Origin: Pirellulaceae bacterium
GTDB lineage: Bacteria > Planctomycetota > Planctomycetia > Pirellulales > Pirellulaceae
Assembly (NCBI GenBank): GCA_018402565.1
Contig: JAGYIQ010000013.1
Location: forward strand, 1-64,000
Direction: 5' to 3'
Length of the DNA stretch: 64,000 nucleotides
In this document: positions 26,488 to 36,033 of the stretch, in pieces
Layout of the letters: each line of letters opens with the position of its first letter
How positions within the stretch are numbered: position 1 is the stretch's first letter
Position numbers and translations under genes: made by a program
The notes under the pieces: model-generated
What the model was told of the DNA's origin: nothing
Seen by the model: the letters and a program-made list of their open reading frames with translations, nothing else
Databases searched by the model: none

Positions 26488-28215
26488 TCAGTCTTGCAAG
26501 CGAGTGACTTGTGTGAAATAGGCGCCGTGTTGTTGGCCGTCGGGCCGAGTGAGCCAGGTTTGCAGCCGGGCCGGGCCGGCGGGCAGTTGCAATTGAAACG
26601 TGGCATGGGTCGCCGATTCTTCGATCTCGATCGTGCCATCGTAATCGCCGATAGTCAGTCGGGCCGCTCGTATGCCCATGGGCTGTTCCAGCTGGGGTGG
26701 CCAGCGATACAGGGTGATTTCGTAAGTGCCCGCTTGTTGCACTTGCACCGCCCACGGGCCATTGATCACAGCGCCGCGTTGGATCTGGGTTTGGTGCCAG
26801 GCGGCCTGCTCCACGCCCGGCATCAGCCAATCGTGACTGTGAAGCGTAAGCGGGTTCTGCGTGCCACCCAACACATGGCGCACCGTGCGTTCGAAGGACG
26901 GCTCCAATGATTGCCACCATTGTTCGTATTCGTCTCGCAGATGCTGCACGGTTGCAGGATGGTCTGCCGCGATGTTGTTCTGTTGGCCGGGATCCGCCTC
27001 GATGTCGTAGAGTTCTTGGCCGTTCACCAAACGCCAACGGGGTGTGAGAACCGCCGAGTTCTGCCACTTGGGTGGCAGGAAGGCCCGTTGGACGTGAACA
27101 AACAGGGTGCGGTCCAAGGGGGCCTCGGTTTGACCGCGCAACGGGGCTGCCAACGAGACGCCGTCCAGCGGCGGTCCGGCTGGCTTGGTCAAGCTCAAGA
27201 GCTCAACCAGCGTGGGCAGCACGTCAAGATGCGCGGTCAGCGACGGTACCTCGCGTCCCTGGGCCAGGCCACCTGCGGGCCAATGCCAGAAACAGGGGAC
27301 TCGGTGACCACCCTCCCAAGCCGATCCCTTCCAGCCACGCATGCCCGCGTTGAAGTAAGGGTACTTCGCCTCTTGGTCGATCCACCCGGCCGTGGTGCCG
27401 TTGTCCGTCAGGAAAACCAACAAAGTGTTTTCCGCTAGGCCCAACTCTGCCAAGTGGCTGCGGAATGCTCCCAAGTTCTCGTCGATGTTTGTGATCATGC
27501 CATAGAAATTTGCCATCTGATTGGGCAGGCCCAAGGCTCGGTAAGGCTCCGCATACGCATCGGGGACATGGTAGGGGCCGTGTGGGGCATTGGTTGACAG
27601 ATAGAGAAAAAACGGATGATCACGATTTTCTTGCACAAACTTTGTGGCCTCGCGAAACCAAACATCGGTGCAATAGCCGTCAAATTTTTGCCACTCGCCG
27701 TTGGCCAAGTACGTGTCGTCGAAGTAATCGTTCCCCCAGAAGTCCGGACCGTTGCCGATCCCGCCTCCCAAGTGCCAGACCGAGTGGTCGAAGCCCTGGT
27801 CTTGGGGTCGGCAGGGGAGGTTATCGCCCAGATGCCATTTGCCGATCATGGCTGTCTTGTAGCCGTTGGCTTGGAAGACTTCCGCCAAGGTGAGTTCGTC
27901 GGGGTGCAACATCGAGCGGCCGTTGATCGTATGCCAAACGCCGGTGCGAGTGGAATAACGGCCGGTCAACAGAGCGGCTCGGGTGGGCGAGCAGGTCGGA
28001 TCGGTGTGAAAATTCGTCAGGCGAACACTCTCTTGGAACAGCGTATCCAAGTGAGGTGTCCGGATAACGGGATTCCCGTGAGCGGCAACTTCACCGTAAC
28101 CCTGGTCGTCGGTGATAATGACAATGACATTCGGCGGTCGATCGCAGGCGCTGGTAGTACCGCCAATCGTGAGTGCCAGAACGAGCCCAAGCAGCCAGGG
28201 GGCGATGTATGTCAT
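26488..28215 (-). CDS. Sulfatase (formylglycine-dependent, exported)
   Basis: The 575-residue type I sulfatase has a signal peptide (about 1-24, ending TTSAC, possibly a lipobox) and the metal motif ITDDQGYG (34-41). C75 in TCSPTRAALLTGR is the cysteine converted to formylglycine. Further motifs are KTAMIGKWHLG, NAPHGPY and LTDNGTT. A C-terminal beta domain of about 110 residues (INGPWAVQVQQAGTYEITLY) looks like an added carbohydrate- or jelly-roll-type module. Planctomycetes carry many such enzymes for sulfated polysaccharides; the substrate is unknown. ATG 28215 is chosen at the signal peptide; the frame is open to 28389, but those extra codons are read from a family-A repeat. Confidence 0.9.
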   Translation of the reverse strand: MTYIAPWLLGLVLALTIGGTTSACDRPPNVIVIITDDQGYGEVAAHGNPVIRTPHLDTLFQESVRLTNFHTDPTCSPTRAALLTGRYSTRTGVWHTINGRSMLHPDELTLAEVFQANGYKTAMIGKWHLGDNLPCRPQDQGFDHSVWHLGGGIGNGPDFWGNDYFDDTYLANGEWQKFDGYCTDVWFREATKFVQENRDHPFFLYLSTNAPHGPYHVPDAYAEPYRALGLPNQMANFYGMITNIDENLGAFRSHLAELGLAENTLLVFLTDNGTTAGWIDQEAKYPYFNAGMRGWKGSAWEGGHRVPCFWHWPAGGLAQGREVPSLTAHLDVLPTLVELLSLTKPAGPPLDGVSLAAPLRGQTEAPLDRTLFVHVQRAFLPPKWQNSAVLTPRWRLVNGQELYDIEADPGQQNNIAADHPATVQHLRDEYEQWWQSLEPSFERTVRHVLGGTQNPLTLHSHDWLMPGVEQAAWHQTQIQRGAVINGPWAVQVQQAGTYEITLYRWPPQLEQPMGIRAARLTIGDYDGTIEIEESATHATFQLQLPAGPARLQTWLTRPDGQQHGAYFTQVTRLQD

Positions 28216-28320
28216 GAGGCGTGACCTTGGTGGTGGTGAGAGGTGGCGTCGCAGGGCGGTATCTGTGGGCGAGCGGAGCGGTTCTGACAGCTGTCTCAAC
28301 CCTACGCCCCCTGGCCCTCG

Positions 28321-28449
28321 GGGCTTATTGATTTTTCCAGACTTACACGCGAGGTTTCCGCCCGAGTTAATGAAATCGTGCAAAAACACGGCGTTTTCCC
28401 GTCAATCGAAACGCTTGACGCGTTCCGCTACGGAAAAATCAACAAGCCC
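28321..28449. repeat. Dispersed palindromic repeat, family A
   Basis: The 129-bp copy runs from GGGCTTATTGATTTTTCC to GGAAAAATCAACAAGCCC, the same length as 15525-15653 and the same orientation. It lies in the 458-bp gap between the sulfatase start and asd. The rest of that gap (28450-28673) shows no gene; it should contain the asd promoter but I cannot place it. Confidence 0.9.
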
Positions 28450-28673
28450 CTCGGAGCCCACGATCTTACCCCACGCGAGAGGCTGGAACCACAGGCGGCT
28501 GGCACGAGTGCGGTGGTGGTCCGGCGTGGTTCGAGCGGCAGCAATTGGGGTTCGGAGGCGGTCGTGACAACGGGTGCTGAACTGCTAAACTATGCGGGTG
28601 GTGCGGGTTCTGACGGCGTCGACTGTGGCTGCCGCCCCGCCTTTGGGCTACTCCGCTAGAAGAACCTCGAGCA

Positions 28674-29705
28674 ATGAGCTCTCTCCGAACCTTGGCTGTA
28701 ATTGGCGCGACGGGCGCTGTGGGACGAATCGTGTTGGAGCAGTTGGCCAAGCGTCAACTGCCGGTCGAACGGTACGTGTTCTTGGCATCCAAACGCTCGG
28801 CTGGCTCGACAATTGAGTTTCTCGGACAAACCTACCAAGTGGGCCTGATGGAGCCGTCGGCTTTCCAGGGAATCGACTTGGCGATCGCCAGCACACCGGA
28901 CGAGGTGGCGGTGGAGTTTATGCCCTGGGCCCGAGCGGCCGGGACGATTGTGATCGATGAGAGTGCCGCCCATCGCATGTTGCCGGAGGTTCCCTTGGTG
29001 ATTCCAGAAGTCAATGCCCACGCGTTGGCTCGGCATCAGGGGATCATCGCCAGTCCGAATTGTTCGACGACGCAATTGGTGGTGGCGCTCAAGCCGCTGC
29101 ATGATGCGGCTCGGGTGAAACGCGTGGTGGTGACGACCTATCAGGCCACCAGTGGAGCGGGGTCGGCGGGCCCGGAAGAGTTGGCCGCGGGCCAGCAGGC
29201 GGCGTTGGCAGGGCAGGGGTTTGAGCCGCGGACGTTCCAGTATCCGATCGCCAACAACCTGATCCCACAGATTGGCTCGCACAAGGAACAAGGCTACACC
29301 TCCGAAGAAATGAAATTGGTCTACGAGACGCGGAAGATCCTGGAGGATGACTCGATCCAAATCGGTCCGACCTGTGTGCGAGTGCCGGTGCCGAACGTGC
29401 ACAGCGAGAGTGTCGTGGTGCAGACCGAGCGTGAGGTGACACCGGAGGAAGCGCGTGAGTTGTTCGCCAATTTCCCTGGCATCACGGTTTGGGACGATTT
29501 GCAACAGAAGCAGTATCCGATGCCGCTGAACGTGAGTGGTCGGGATGATGTGGTGATCGGCCGGATTCGCCGCGACCTGTCGGATCGCAACAGTTTGGCC
29601 TTCTGGTGTGTCAGTGACAACTTGCGGAAGGGTGCGGCGACCAACGCGGTCCAGATTGCGGAGGTGTTGTGTTCTGCGGCAGCGACGGCCCGATGCGGTA
29701 CCTGA
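28674..29705 (+). CDS. asd: Aspartate-semialdehyde dehydrogenase
   Basis: The 343-residue NADP-dependent enzyme reduces aspartyl phosphate to aspartate semialdehyde for lysine/diaminopimelate, threonine and methionine synthesis. Motifs are VIGATGAVG (9-17, dinucleotide binding), nucleophile C130 in ASPNCSTTQL, YQATSGAG, and RVPVPNVHSESV near the active-site base. Length is typical. It heads a plus-strand set with truA, a glycosyltransferase and a kinase; its last 13 nt overlap truA. Confidence 0.96.
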   Translation: MSSLRTLAVIGATGAVGRIVLEQLAKRQLPVERYVFLASKRSAGSTIEFLGQTYQVGLMEPSAFQGIDLAIASTPDEVAVEFMPWARAAGTIVIDESAAHRMLPEVPLVIPEVNAHALARHQGIIASPNCSTTQLVVALKPLHDAARVKRVVVTTYQATSGAGSAGPEELAAGQQAALAGQGFEPRTFQYPIANNLIPQIGSHKEQGYTSEEMKLVYETRKILEDDSIQIGPTCVRVPVPNVHSESVVVQTEREVTPEEARELFANFPGITVWDDLQQKQYPMPLNVSGRDDVVIGRIRRDLSDRNSLAFWCVSDNLRKGAATNAVQIAEVLCSAAATARCGT

Positions 29706-30502
29706 AGCTGACGGTAGCCTACGATGGCACGCATTTTGTGGGTTGGCAAATTCAACCGAACGGTCCCAGTATCCAAGGCGAGTTGCAGCGGGCATGGTTG
29801 GCGGTGACCGGTGAGTCGGCCACGATCACGGGTTCTGGCCGGACGGATTCGGGGGTGCACGCGGTCGGGCAGGTCGCCAGTCTGATGACGGAGCAGCGGA
29901 TTCCTGTCACGGCGATCCCCGGGGCGTTAAATGCCTATTTGCCGGAGGCGATTGTGGTCCGCGAGGCGGAGGAGGCGGAGTACGACTTTCATGCGATCCG
30001 CGATGCTGTGTGCAAGACCTATCGGTACACGATCCAGATGGGGCGGCGACGCAGCCCGTTTCTGCTGACGCGTAGTTGGTATGTCCCGCGACCGCTGGAT
30101 ACGGAGCAGATGGGCAGGGCAGGGCAGGGGTTTGTCGGAAGGCAGGACTTCGCCAGTTTGCAGTCGGCGGGGGCGCCGCGTCGATCGACGATTCGCACGA
30201 TCCTTGAGGTCCGCTGCGAGGCGTTGGAGCAGGATGGCTTTCCCTTGTTTCAGGTGTACGTGACGGGGGATGGGTTCCTGTACAACATGGTCAGGAATCT
30301 GGCGGGGACCTTGGTGTTAGTTGGTCGCGGGAAATTGACGCCGGAGGATATCCCGCGGATTCTGGCGGCACGGGATCGGACCATCGCGGGACCCACCGCG
30401 CCGGCGGCGGGCCTGACTTTGCTGCACGTCCAGTACCGACGACCGGAGGCGGCGGCGTCGGTGGGAGTTTCGGAGCAGCGGGAGTCGGTGCCCGAGCCAT
30501 GA
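29693..30502 (+). CDS. truA: tRNA pseudouridine(38-40) synthase TruA
   Basis: The 269-residue enzyme isomerises uridines 38-40 in tRNA anticodon arms. D52 in GSGRTDSGVHA is the catalytic Asp; YDGTHFVGWQIQPN opens the protein and GFLYNMVRNLAGTLVLVGRG is the conserved C-terminal segment. ATG 29693 (MRYLKLTVAYDG) lies inside asd, a 13-nt overlap. The C-terminal tail past HVQYRRPE is variable. The stop overlaps the next gene start by 4 nt. Confidence 0.95.
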   Translation: MRYLKLTVAYDGTHFVGWQIQPNGPSIQGELQRAWLAVTGESATITGSGRTDSGVHAVGQVASLMTEQRIPVTAIPGALNAYLPEAIVVREAEEAEYDFHAIRDAVCKTYRYTIQMGRRRSPFLLTRSWYVPRPLDTEQMGRAGQGFVGRQDFASLQSAGAPRRSTIRTILEVRCEALEQDGFPLFQVYVTGDGFLYNMVRNLAGTLVLVGRGKLTPEDIPRILAARDRTIAGPTAPAAGLTLLHVQYRRPEAAASVGVSEQRESVPEP

Positions 30503-31662
30503 AGATCGCCCACATCATCACGCGTATGATCATCGGTGGGGCCCAGGAGAATACGCTCTACAACTGTCTGGATCTGGCCCGAGATTTTGGTGACGAGGTC
30601 GTCTTGTTGACGGGACCGACGACGGGTCCCGAGGGCAAGTTATTGGAGTCGATGTCGGAGGCGGATCGCGCGGCGATCGACATCCAGATCGTGCCATCGC
30701 TGCGCCGCAGCATCCAACCGGCGGACGATTGGCGGGCCCAGCGTGAATTGACGGCGGCCTTGCGGCGGATTCGCCCGGATGTCGTGCATACTCACAGTGC
30801 GAAAGCGGGATTTTTGGGGCGGCGGGTGGCCTGGGGTTTGCGGGTGCCGGCCGTGGTGCACACGGTGCATGGGGCTCCGTTCCATCCCTACCAGAATCGG
30901 CTGGGGTATTGGCTGTTTCGCTGGCTCGAATGGCACGCCGCCGCTCGTTGTCACCACCTGATCAGCGTGGCGGACGCCATGACGGACTTGATGGTCCAGG
31001 CGGGAGTGGCTCCGCGGGAAAAGTTCACCACGATTTACAGTGGGATGGAGGTGGAGCCGTTCTTGCGGGCGTCCGAGCAGCGAGCGGCGGTGCGGCGACA
31101 GTGGGGCTTGGCGGAGGAAGATTTGGTGATCGGCAAGATCGCGCGACTGGCGCCGCTCAAGGGTCACGACGCCCTGTTGCGGAGTGCGGCGGAGGTGATC
31201 GAGCGGGATGCGCGGGTCAAATTTCTGTTGGTGGGCAACGGGACGCTGACGGAGCAGATCGTGCAGGAGATTGACCGGCGGGGTCTGAGCGATCATTTTG
31301 TACGGACCGGTTTGGTGGATCCGGGGCAGATTCCCGGGCTGATTGCGGCCATGGATATGGTGGTCCACACCAGTCTCCGCGAGGGTTTGGCGCGGGTTTT
31401 GCCGCAGGCGTTGTTGGCGGGTGTTCCGGTGGTCTCGTTTGATATTGACGGCGCCCGCGAGGTCTGTATAGACGGTGAGACCGGTTATTTGGTGGCGGCG
31501 GGCGATACCGACGGGCTGACGCGGCGGTTGCTGGAGTTGGTCCAGGACTCTCGGCTGCGACAGCGGATGGGCGGGGCAGGGCGATTGCGTTGTCAGGAGA
31601 TCTTCGACCATCATTTTATGACGGCAAAAATTCGAGAAGTTTATCAACGATTTTTGAGGTGA
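30499..31662 (+). CDS. GT4-family glycosyltransferase
   Basis: The 387-residue protein has the two Rossmann halves of GT4: MIIGGAQENTL near the start, VVHTHSAKAGFLGRRVA, YSGMEVEPF, IGKIARLAPLKGHDALL, and the EX7E-type donor site SLREGLARVLPQALLAGVPVV (shown here in 21 letters only as two parts: SLREGLARV and LPQALLAGVPVV). It probably transfers a sugar onto a polysaccharide or lipid; donor and acceptor are unknown. Its ATG overlaps the truA stop (ATGA), and the kinase gene follows after 4 nt, so all are likely on one transcript. Confidence 0.85.
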   Translation: MKIAHIITRMIIGGAQENTLYNCLDLARDFGDEVVLLTGPTTGPEGKLLESMSEADRAAIDIQIVPSLRRSIQPADDWRAQRELTAALRRIRPDVVHTHSAKAGFLGRRVAWGLRVPAVVHTVHGAPFHPYQNRLGYWLFRWLEWHAAARCHHLISVADAMTDLMVQAGVAPREKFTTIYSGMEVEPFLRASEQRAAVRRQWGLAEEDLVIGKIARLAPLKGHDALLRSAAEVIERDARVKFLLVGNGTLTEQIVQEIDRRGLSDHFVRTGLVDPGQIPGLIAAMDMVVHTSLREGLARVLPQALLAGVPVVSFDIDGAREVCIDGETGYLVAAGDTDGLTRRLLELVQDSRLRQRMGGAGRLRCQEIFDHHFMTAKIREVYQRFLR

Positions 31663-31666
31663 GACT

Positions 31667-32551
31667 GTGGCCAGTGGTCAACATTTTTTGGGGCCCTTTC
31701 AATTGGTGCGGATGATCCGTTCCGGCCAGACATGTCAGGTCTGGGAGGCGATTCGCTCCGGCACCGACGAACGCGTGGCCTTGAAGGTGCTGCTGCGAGA
31801 ACATCTGAAGACCAAGGAATTGGTCGATGCCTTGCGACACGAGGCAGCGGTCGGCAAGACCTTGGATCATCCCAAGGTGATCAAGATCATTGGCTTTTTT
31901 CAGCAGCACACGTTGCCATTCATCGCGATGGAGTTGTTCGCTGCCAATAACTTGAAGCAGGAAGTTCGCGATCACCTGGATCGACTCTTGTTGGATATCG
32001 ACAACGTGTTGATGGCGTGTTGCGAGGGGCTGGCGCACATGCACAAAAAGGGCTGGTTGCACTGCGATATGAAACCGGACAACTTCCTGATCAACACCGA
32101 CAAAGAAATTCGTCTGATCGATTTTTCGATTGCTCAAAAGATCAGCAAATCGTCGATTTTTAGCGGTTGGGGTGGCGGGAACAAGTCGATTTCGGGCACA
32201 AGAAGTTATATGGCTCCGGAGCAGATTCGCAACAAGCACCTGACCATTGCCACGGATATCTATGGTATGGGGTGCACCTTTTTCGAGATGGTCAGCGGCA
32301 AGTTGCCCTACACAGCATCAACGCCCAACGAGCTGCTGTCGAAGCATTTGGGAGCGCCGATTCCGTCGGTGTTGCCCGCCAACAATATGGTTTCGGAGGA
32401 CTTTGCAAATATCTTGACCAAGATGATGGCCAAGGAGCCGGCCAAGCGATTTGCTTCGGTCGAGGCAGTTATTAGCGAAATCAAAAAGACCCGCGTCCTC
32501 AAGCCAGGCTCGCAAAAGAAAATCATGGAACGCATGGCCGGTGGTAACTAA
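31667..32551 (+). CDS. Protein kinase-like protein with altered motifs (HCD, DFS)
   Basis: The 294-residue protein is a stand-alone Ser/Thr kinase fold with no membrane helix. VALK (K40), the helix-C Glu (HEAAVG), LHCDMKPDNFL (131-141), MAPEQ and TDIYGMGC are present. Three features depart from canonical kinases: the nucleotide loop is SGQTCQV without the GxGxxG pattern, the catalytic HRD is HCD (so not arginine-regulated), and the DFG is DFS (152-154). The catalytic Asp, Asn and metal Asp are retained, so activity is possible. GTG 31667 sits 4 nt after the glycosyltransferase stop. Its position suggests it controls or assists the glycosyltransferase, an inference. Confidence 0.82.
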   Translation: MASGQHFLGPFQLVRMIRSGQTCQVWEAIRSGTDERVALKVLLREHLKTKELVDALRHEAAVGKTLDHPKVIKIIGFFQQHTLPFIAMELFAANNLKQEVRDHLDRLLLDIDNVLMACCEGLAHMHKKGWLHCDMKPDNFLINTDKEIRLIDFSIAQKISKSSIFSGWGGGNKSISGTRSYMAPEQIRNKHLTIATDIYGMGCTFFEMVSGKLPYTASTPNELLSKHLGAPIPSVLPANNMVSEDFANILTKMMAKEPAKRFASVEAVISEIKKTRVLKPGSQKKIMERMAGGN

Positions 32552-32659
32552 GCGTTTCGTCCCTCGAGATGCCAGTCGACCCTCGGATGCTTTCCGTGGG
32601 ACGGATGGTAAAACCAATCAAACCTAAATCCCTTCCATTCACATCCAGAAGCTCCAACC

Positions 32660-33631
32660 ATGAAGCCCGATGCCTATTTGCCGTTCGAGTCCACGCTCAA
32701 AAGTATTCAAGCTGAAATCGACGCTGCCACGGCAGCTCAGGATGGATCCAGCGAACAGCAAGAAAAGATTCGCCAACTGCGGCAACAATGGGTCGATACC
32801 GCCCGCGATTTGTATAACAACTTGACCCCATGGCAGACCGTCCAGGTGGCTCGGCATAAAGATCGACCGCACACGGTGGACTATCTGAGTTTGGTGTTCG
32901 ACGAGTTCGTGGAGCTGCACGGCGACAAGTTCTTCGGCGACGACCGCGCGATTCGGACCGGCTTCGCCAAGTTGGAGGATCGCAAAGTGATGGTGATTGG
33001 TCACCAGAAGGGACGCAATTACCAAGAGCGTACGGAGAACTTCTTTGGCTGTGCCCATCCCGAGGGTTACCGCAAGGCGATGAGCAAAATGAAACTGGCG
33101 GCCAAGTTTGGCTTGCCCGTGATTTGCTTGATCGATACGCCGGGTGCGTACCCGGGTGTGGGTGCCGAGGAACGCGGGCAAGCGCAAGTCATTGCGGAGA
33201 GCATGTTCCTGATGTCTCAATTGCCGACGCCGATTGTCTGTATCGTGATTGGCGAAGGCGGATCGGGCGGAGCTCTGGGGATCGGCGTGGGCGACAAGGT
33301 CGCGATGCTGCAGCACTCGTATTATTCCGTCATCAGTCCGGAGGGTTGTGCCGGCATTTTGTGGAAGAGTTCCGAGTTCGCCGAATTGGCGGCCGATGCC
33401 CTGAAGTTTACCTCTCGAAATTTATCCCAATTGGGCGTGGTCGATGACGTGATTGAAGAACCGTTGGCGGGCGCGCATCGGGATCCGCATGAGATGGCCA
33501 ACCGCGTGAAGCATTATCTGTTGCGCTCGTTGGAGGAGTTGGTGCCGATGTCGACCGAGCAATTGGTCAGCAACCGTTACGACAAATTCCGTCGCTTGGG
33601 AATGTTCTTGGAGCCTGAAGCGGCAGTGTAA
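32660..33631 (+). CDS. accA: Acetyl-CoA carboxylase carboxyltransferase subunit alpha
   Basis: The 323-residue protein matches AccA, which with AccD transfers carboxyl from biotin to acetyl-CoA for fatty acid synthesis. It has the N-terminal helices (FESTLKSIQAEID), FDEFVELHGDKFFGDDRAI, the oxyanion segment LIDTPGAYPGVGAEERGQ and GEGGSGGALGIGVGD. Length is normal. It starts 108 nt after the kinase gene and may have its own promoter. The accD and biotin carboxylase genes are not in the window. Confidence 0.95.
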   Translation: MKPDAYLPFESTLKSIQAEIDAATAAQDGSSEQQEKIRQLRQQWVDTARDLYNNLTPWQTVQVARHKDRPHTVDYLSLVFDEFVELHGDKFFGDDRAIRTGFAKLEDRKVMVIGHQKGRNYQERTENFFGCAHPEGYRKAMSKMKLAAKFGLPVICLIDTPGAYPGVGAEERGQAQVIAESMFLMSQLPTPIVCIVIGEGGSGGALGIGVGDKVAMLQHSYYSVISPEGCAGILWKSSEFAELAADALKFTSRNLSQLGVVDDVIEEPLAGAHRDPHEMANRVKHYLLRSLEELVPMSTEQLVSNRYDKFRRLGMFLEPEAAV

Positions 33632-33926
33632 ATCTGAGCGGTAGATTTCAGTGTCAGCCAACCCAGCATCGGCGCTGGGTTGGCCCCAGTGTGTTGGCCC
33701 CAGTGTTGGCCGCTGAGTTCTCACTGAGTTGGCCTGTGTGCCGCGGAGGATGACTGGGTCTGCCGGCCCAAAAACAACCCCAATTCAACGTCCGATAATG
33801 TTTCTTATGTTCGGTTCGAGGTAGGTTTTTCCCCGGGAAATCGTGGTTTTGCGTTTTCCCAGGCCCTTGGCGCCGGCCGCGTGGCCCCAGCCTGATGGGT
33901 CATAGGATTGCGGTCGCGACGGAGCC
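33632..33926. terminator. Region after accA with strong hairpin (33658-33683)
   Basis: A perfect 10-bp inverted repeat, CCAACCCAGC (33658-33667) and GCTGGGTTGG (33674-33683) with a 6-nt loop, lies 27 nt after the accA stop. No T-run follows, so intrinsic termination is uncertain. GTTGGCCCCAGTGT-like direct repeats follow to about 33740. The rest of the gap to the convergent CvpA-like gene shows nothing else. Confidence 0.5.
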
Positions 33927-34484
33927 TCAAGTTCCGGGGCGCGGCGGTGGCAAGTCCGCCCTGTCGGCCTGGTAGCCCATCTCTTGGTTTAGGCGGTCGA
34001 TGTAGGGAGCCAAGACTTGATGCACGGCCGGCGGAAACATGCCTTCGTATTCATTGATCCAGCGTGTGATGTGCATGCCCGATTTTGACTGCGTCACGTA
34101 TTGGCGTTGGTCGTCGCTAAGCAGCGTGACCGAAAACAGCGTGACGGTCACGCACAGGAGGATGCCAGAGATGGCTCCCAGAATCGCGCCGGCGTGACGA
34201 TCAAAATCCTTGAGCGCCATCTTTTCGATATAACTGCGCACGAAGCCAAAACCGATCCAGATCACAAGACTGGTGGCCAGGTACAGGATCAGCATGGCGG
34301 CCAGTTTGTTCAGCGGTTCGGCCACGGTGATGTACCGAGCGACGGATTCGTTGAAGCGGATGGCCACCAGGTAGCTGACCACCAACGCGGCGATGGTGGC
34401 CAACTGCCAAGCCATGCCTTTGACAGCGCCAAACACCACCGCGCCGACCAAGATGGCCAACATGATGACATCGTAGATTTCCAT
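33927..34484 (-). CDS. CvpA-family membrane protein
   Basis: The 185-residue protein has four hydrophobic helices (about 4-22, 26-45, 58-80, 97-120) and the CvpA pattern: MEIYDVIMLAILVGAVVFGAVKG with the characteristic Gly-Lys-Gly turn, LIWIGFGFVRSYIEKM, and HAGAILGAISGILL. Known relatives are linked to colicin V production and envelope stress; the biochemical role is unsettled. ATG 34484 begins the first helix; the open frame to 34598 adds an unrelated Pro-rich stretch. It is monocistronic and followed on its 5' side by family-A repeats. Confidence 0.75.
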   Translation of the reverse strand: MEIYDVIMLAILVGAVVFGAVKGMAWQLATIAALVVSYLVAIRFNESVARYITVAEPLNKLAAMLILYLATSLVIWIGFGFVRSYIEKMALKDFDRHAGAILGAISGILLCVTVTLFSVTLLSDDQRQYVTQSKSGMHITRWINEYEGMFPPAVHQVLAPYIDRLNQEMGYQADRADLPPPRPGT

Positions 34485-34637
34485 GTGTGCAGCGAACTCC
34501 GCGGGAGTAGGGGGCGTAGGACCGCAGCCGACGGGTGGCCGCCGCGGGATCTCCGACCAAGCAGCTTTACGAATCGGGCCGGCATCGGTCAATGCCAATC
34601 GATAGTGCTAGCAAGCTGGCTTGGCGACGATTCCTCT

Positions 34638-34963
34638 GGGGCTTGTTGATTTTTTCAGACTTACACTCGAAATTGCCGCCTGATTCAATGAAATCGGGCA
34701 AAAACACGGCGTTTTCCCATAAATCGAAACGCTTGAGGGCTTGTTGATTTTTCCAGACTTACGCGCGAAATCGCCGCCTGATTCAATGAAATCGGGCAAA
34801 AACACGGCGTTTTCCCATCAATCGAAACGCTTGAGGGCTTGTTGATTTTTCCAGACTTACGCGCGAAATCGCCGCCTGATTCAATGAAATCGGGCAAAAA
34901 CACGGCGTTTTCCCATCAATCGAAACGCTTGACGCGTTCCGCTACGGAAAAATCAACAAGCCC
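34638..34963. repeat. Family-A repeats, three tandem units of 98 bp
   Basis: GCTTGTTGATTTTT starts at 34641, 34739 and 34837, an exact 98-bp period. Each unit carries AGACTTAC, the CCTGATTCAATGAAATCGGG core and CATCAATCGAAACGCTTGA. Only the last unit is closed by the right terminus GGAAAAATCAACAAGCCC (34946-34963). A further partial copy (GACGCGTTCTGCGACGG) follows to about 35000. The rest of 34485-35047 shows no gene. Confidence 0.92.
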
Positions 34964-35047
34964 TTGACGCGTTCTGCGACGGAAAATCAACCAACTCGCT
35001 GGGGGTTCCTCTTGGAAGAAATCGTCAAAACTGCTTAACTCCGACCC

Positions 35048-36016
35048 ATGGCGGACTTTCGCACGCACATTACCTTCAGCACCACGCTGGGCATCGCCTA
35101 CGGGACGCTCGGCTACCTACAGTACGAATTGCCGTTGGGCAATTGCGTGATCGCCGGAGGTCTGTGCAGCTTGGCCGGGATGTTGCCGGATCTGGACAGC
35201 GACTCGGGGGTCCCCGTACGCGAGTTGAAATTGTTTACGTCGGCCGTGATTCCCATGCTGCTGATGGAGCGATTTCAGCGGATGGGCATGAGTCATGCAT
35301 CGATGGTGGTAGCGGGTGGCGCGATTTATGCGTTCATCCGTTTTTTTGTTTGGGACATGTTCAAGAAATACACCAAGCATCGCGGCATGTGGCACAGCTT
35401 GCCGGCGGCTTTGATTGCCGCTCTTTTAGCATTTCTATTGTCGTGCAATCCCGATATCAGCATTCGGCTGTATCAGTCTTGGGCTGTACTGTTAGGGTTC
35501 CTATCGCATCTATTTTTAGATGAAATGTATTCGATCGATGTCAATGGTCGCAGGTTGAAGAAGTCCTTCGGCACAGCGCTGAAATTCTGGAGTTCGAATG
35601 CATGGGCCAACTACACGACCTATGTCAAGCTGATGGCGGTGGCGCTGTTGGCGATCAATGATCCGCTATTGCAGCAGGCGTTGGAGTCACCGAATTCGCG
35701 GGTACCCGAGTTCGCGCGCAAAACACTGCAATCACTGCAATTTGATGAGTTCAAGCGTTGGTTGCCGCACGATCATGCCACACATCAAGAATTCAATCAG
35801 AAGACCTTATTGCCAATCCATCGCAGTGGCTATGAAACCCCGCGACGCGTTCCGGCGTCATCCAATGAACCGGGGTCGTTTGTTCAGTGGTTCAATACCT
35901 TGACGGGCAGGACGCGTGAACGCTCGCCGGCAACGCCAGATCCCGACGCCGAGGAAACGTCGATCGAGTCGCGCGAGATGACCGCCGCTCAGCCCAACCC
36001 ATGGCCGGTCCGTTAG
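35048..36016 (+). CDS. DUF457-like (YdjM/LexA-regulated type) membrane-bound metal-dependent hydrolase
   Basis: The 322-residue protein has an N-terminal membrane domain with histidine and aspartate motifs spaced along helices: RTHITFS, MLPDLDSDSG, KHRGMWHSLPAAL, and FLSHLFLDEMYS. This is the pattern of YdjM-type proteins predicted to be metal-dependent hydrolases of membrane lipids; function is unproven. The C-terminal 130 residues are soluble and end in a Pro/Ser/Glu-rich tail without known motifs. It is a single gene, with repeats on both sides. Confidence 0.75.
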   Translation: MADFRTHITFSTTLGIAYGTLGYLQYELPLGNCVIAGGLCSLAGMLPDLDSDSGVPVRELKLFTSAVIPMLLMERFQRMGMSHASMVVAGGAIYAFIRFFVWDMFKKYTKHRGMWHSLPAALIAALLAFLLSCNPDISIRLYQSWAVLLGFLSHLFLDEMYSIDVNGRRLKKSFGTALKFWSSNAWANYTTYVKLMAVALLAINDPLLQQALESPNSRVPEFARKTLQSLQFDEFKRWLPHDHATHQEFNQKTLLPIHRSGYETPRRVPASSNEPGSFVQWFNTLTGRTRERSPATPDPDAEETSIESREMTAAQPNPWPVR

Positions 36017-36033
36017 CGTTTTAGTGAGTAATC

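Noticed and set aside
28656-29795. 379-codon minus-strand open frame
   Set aside because: Antisense to asd, which has an intact active site and operon context.
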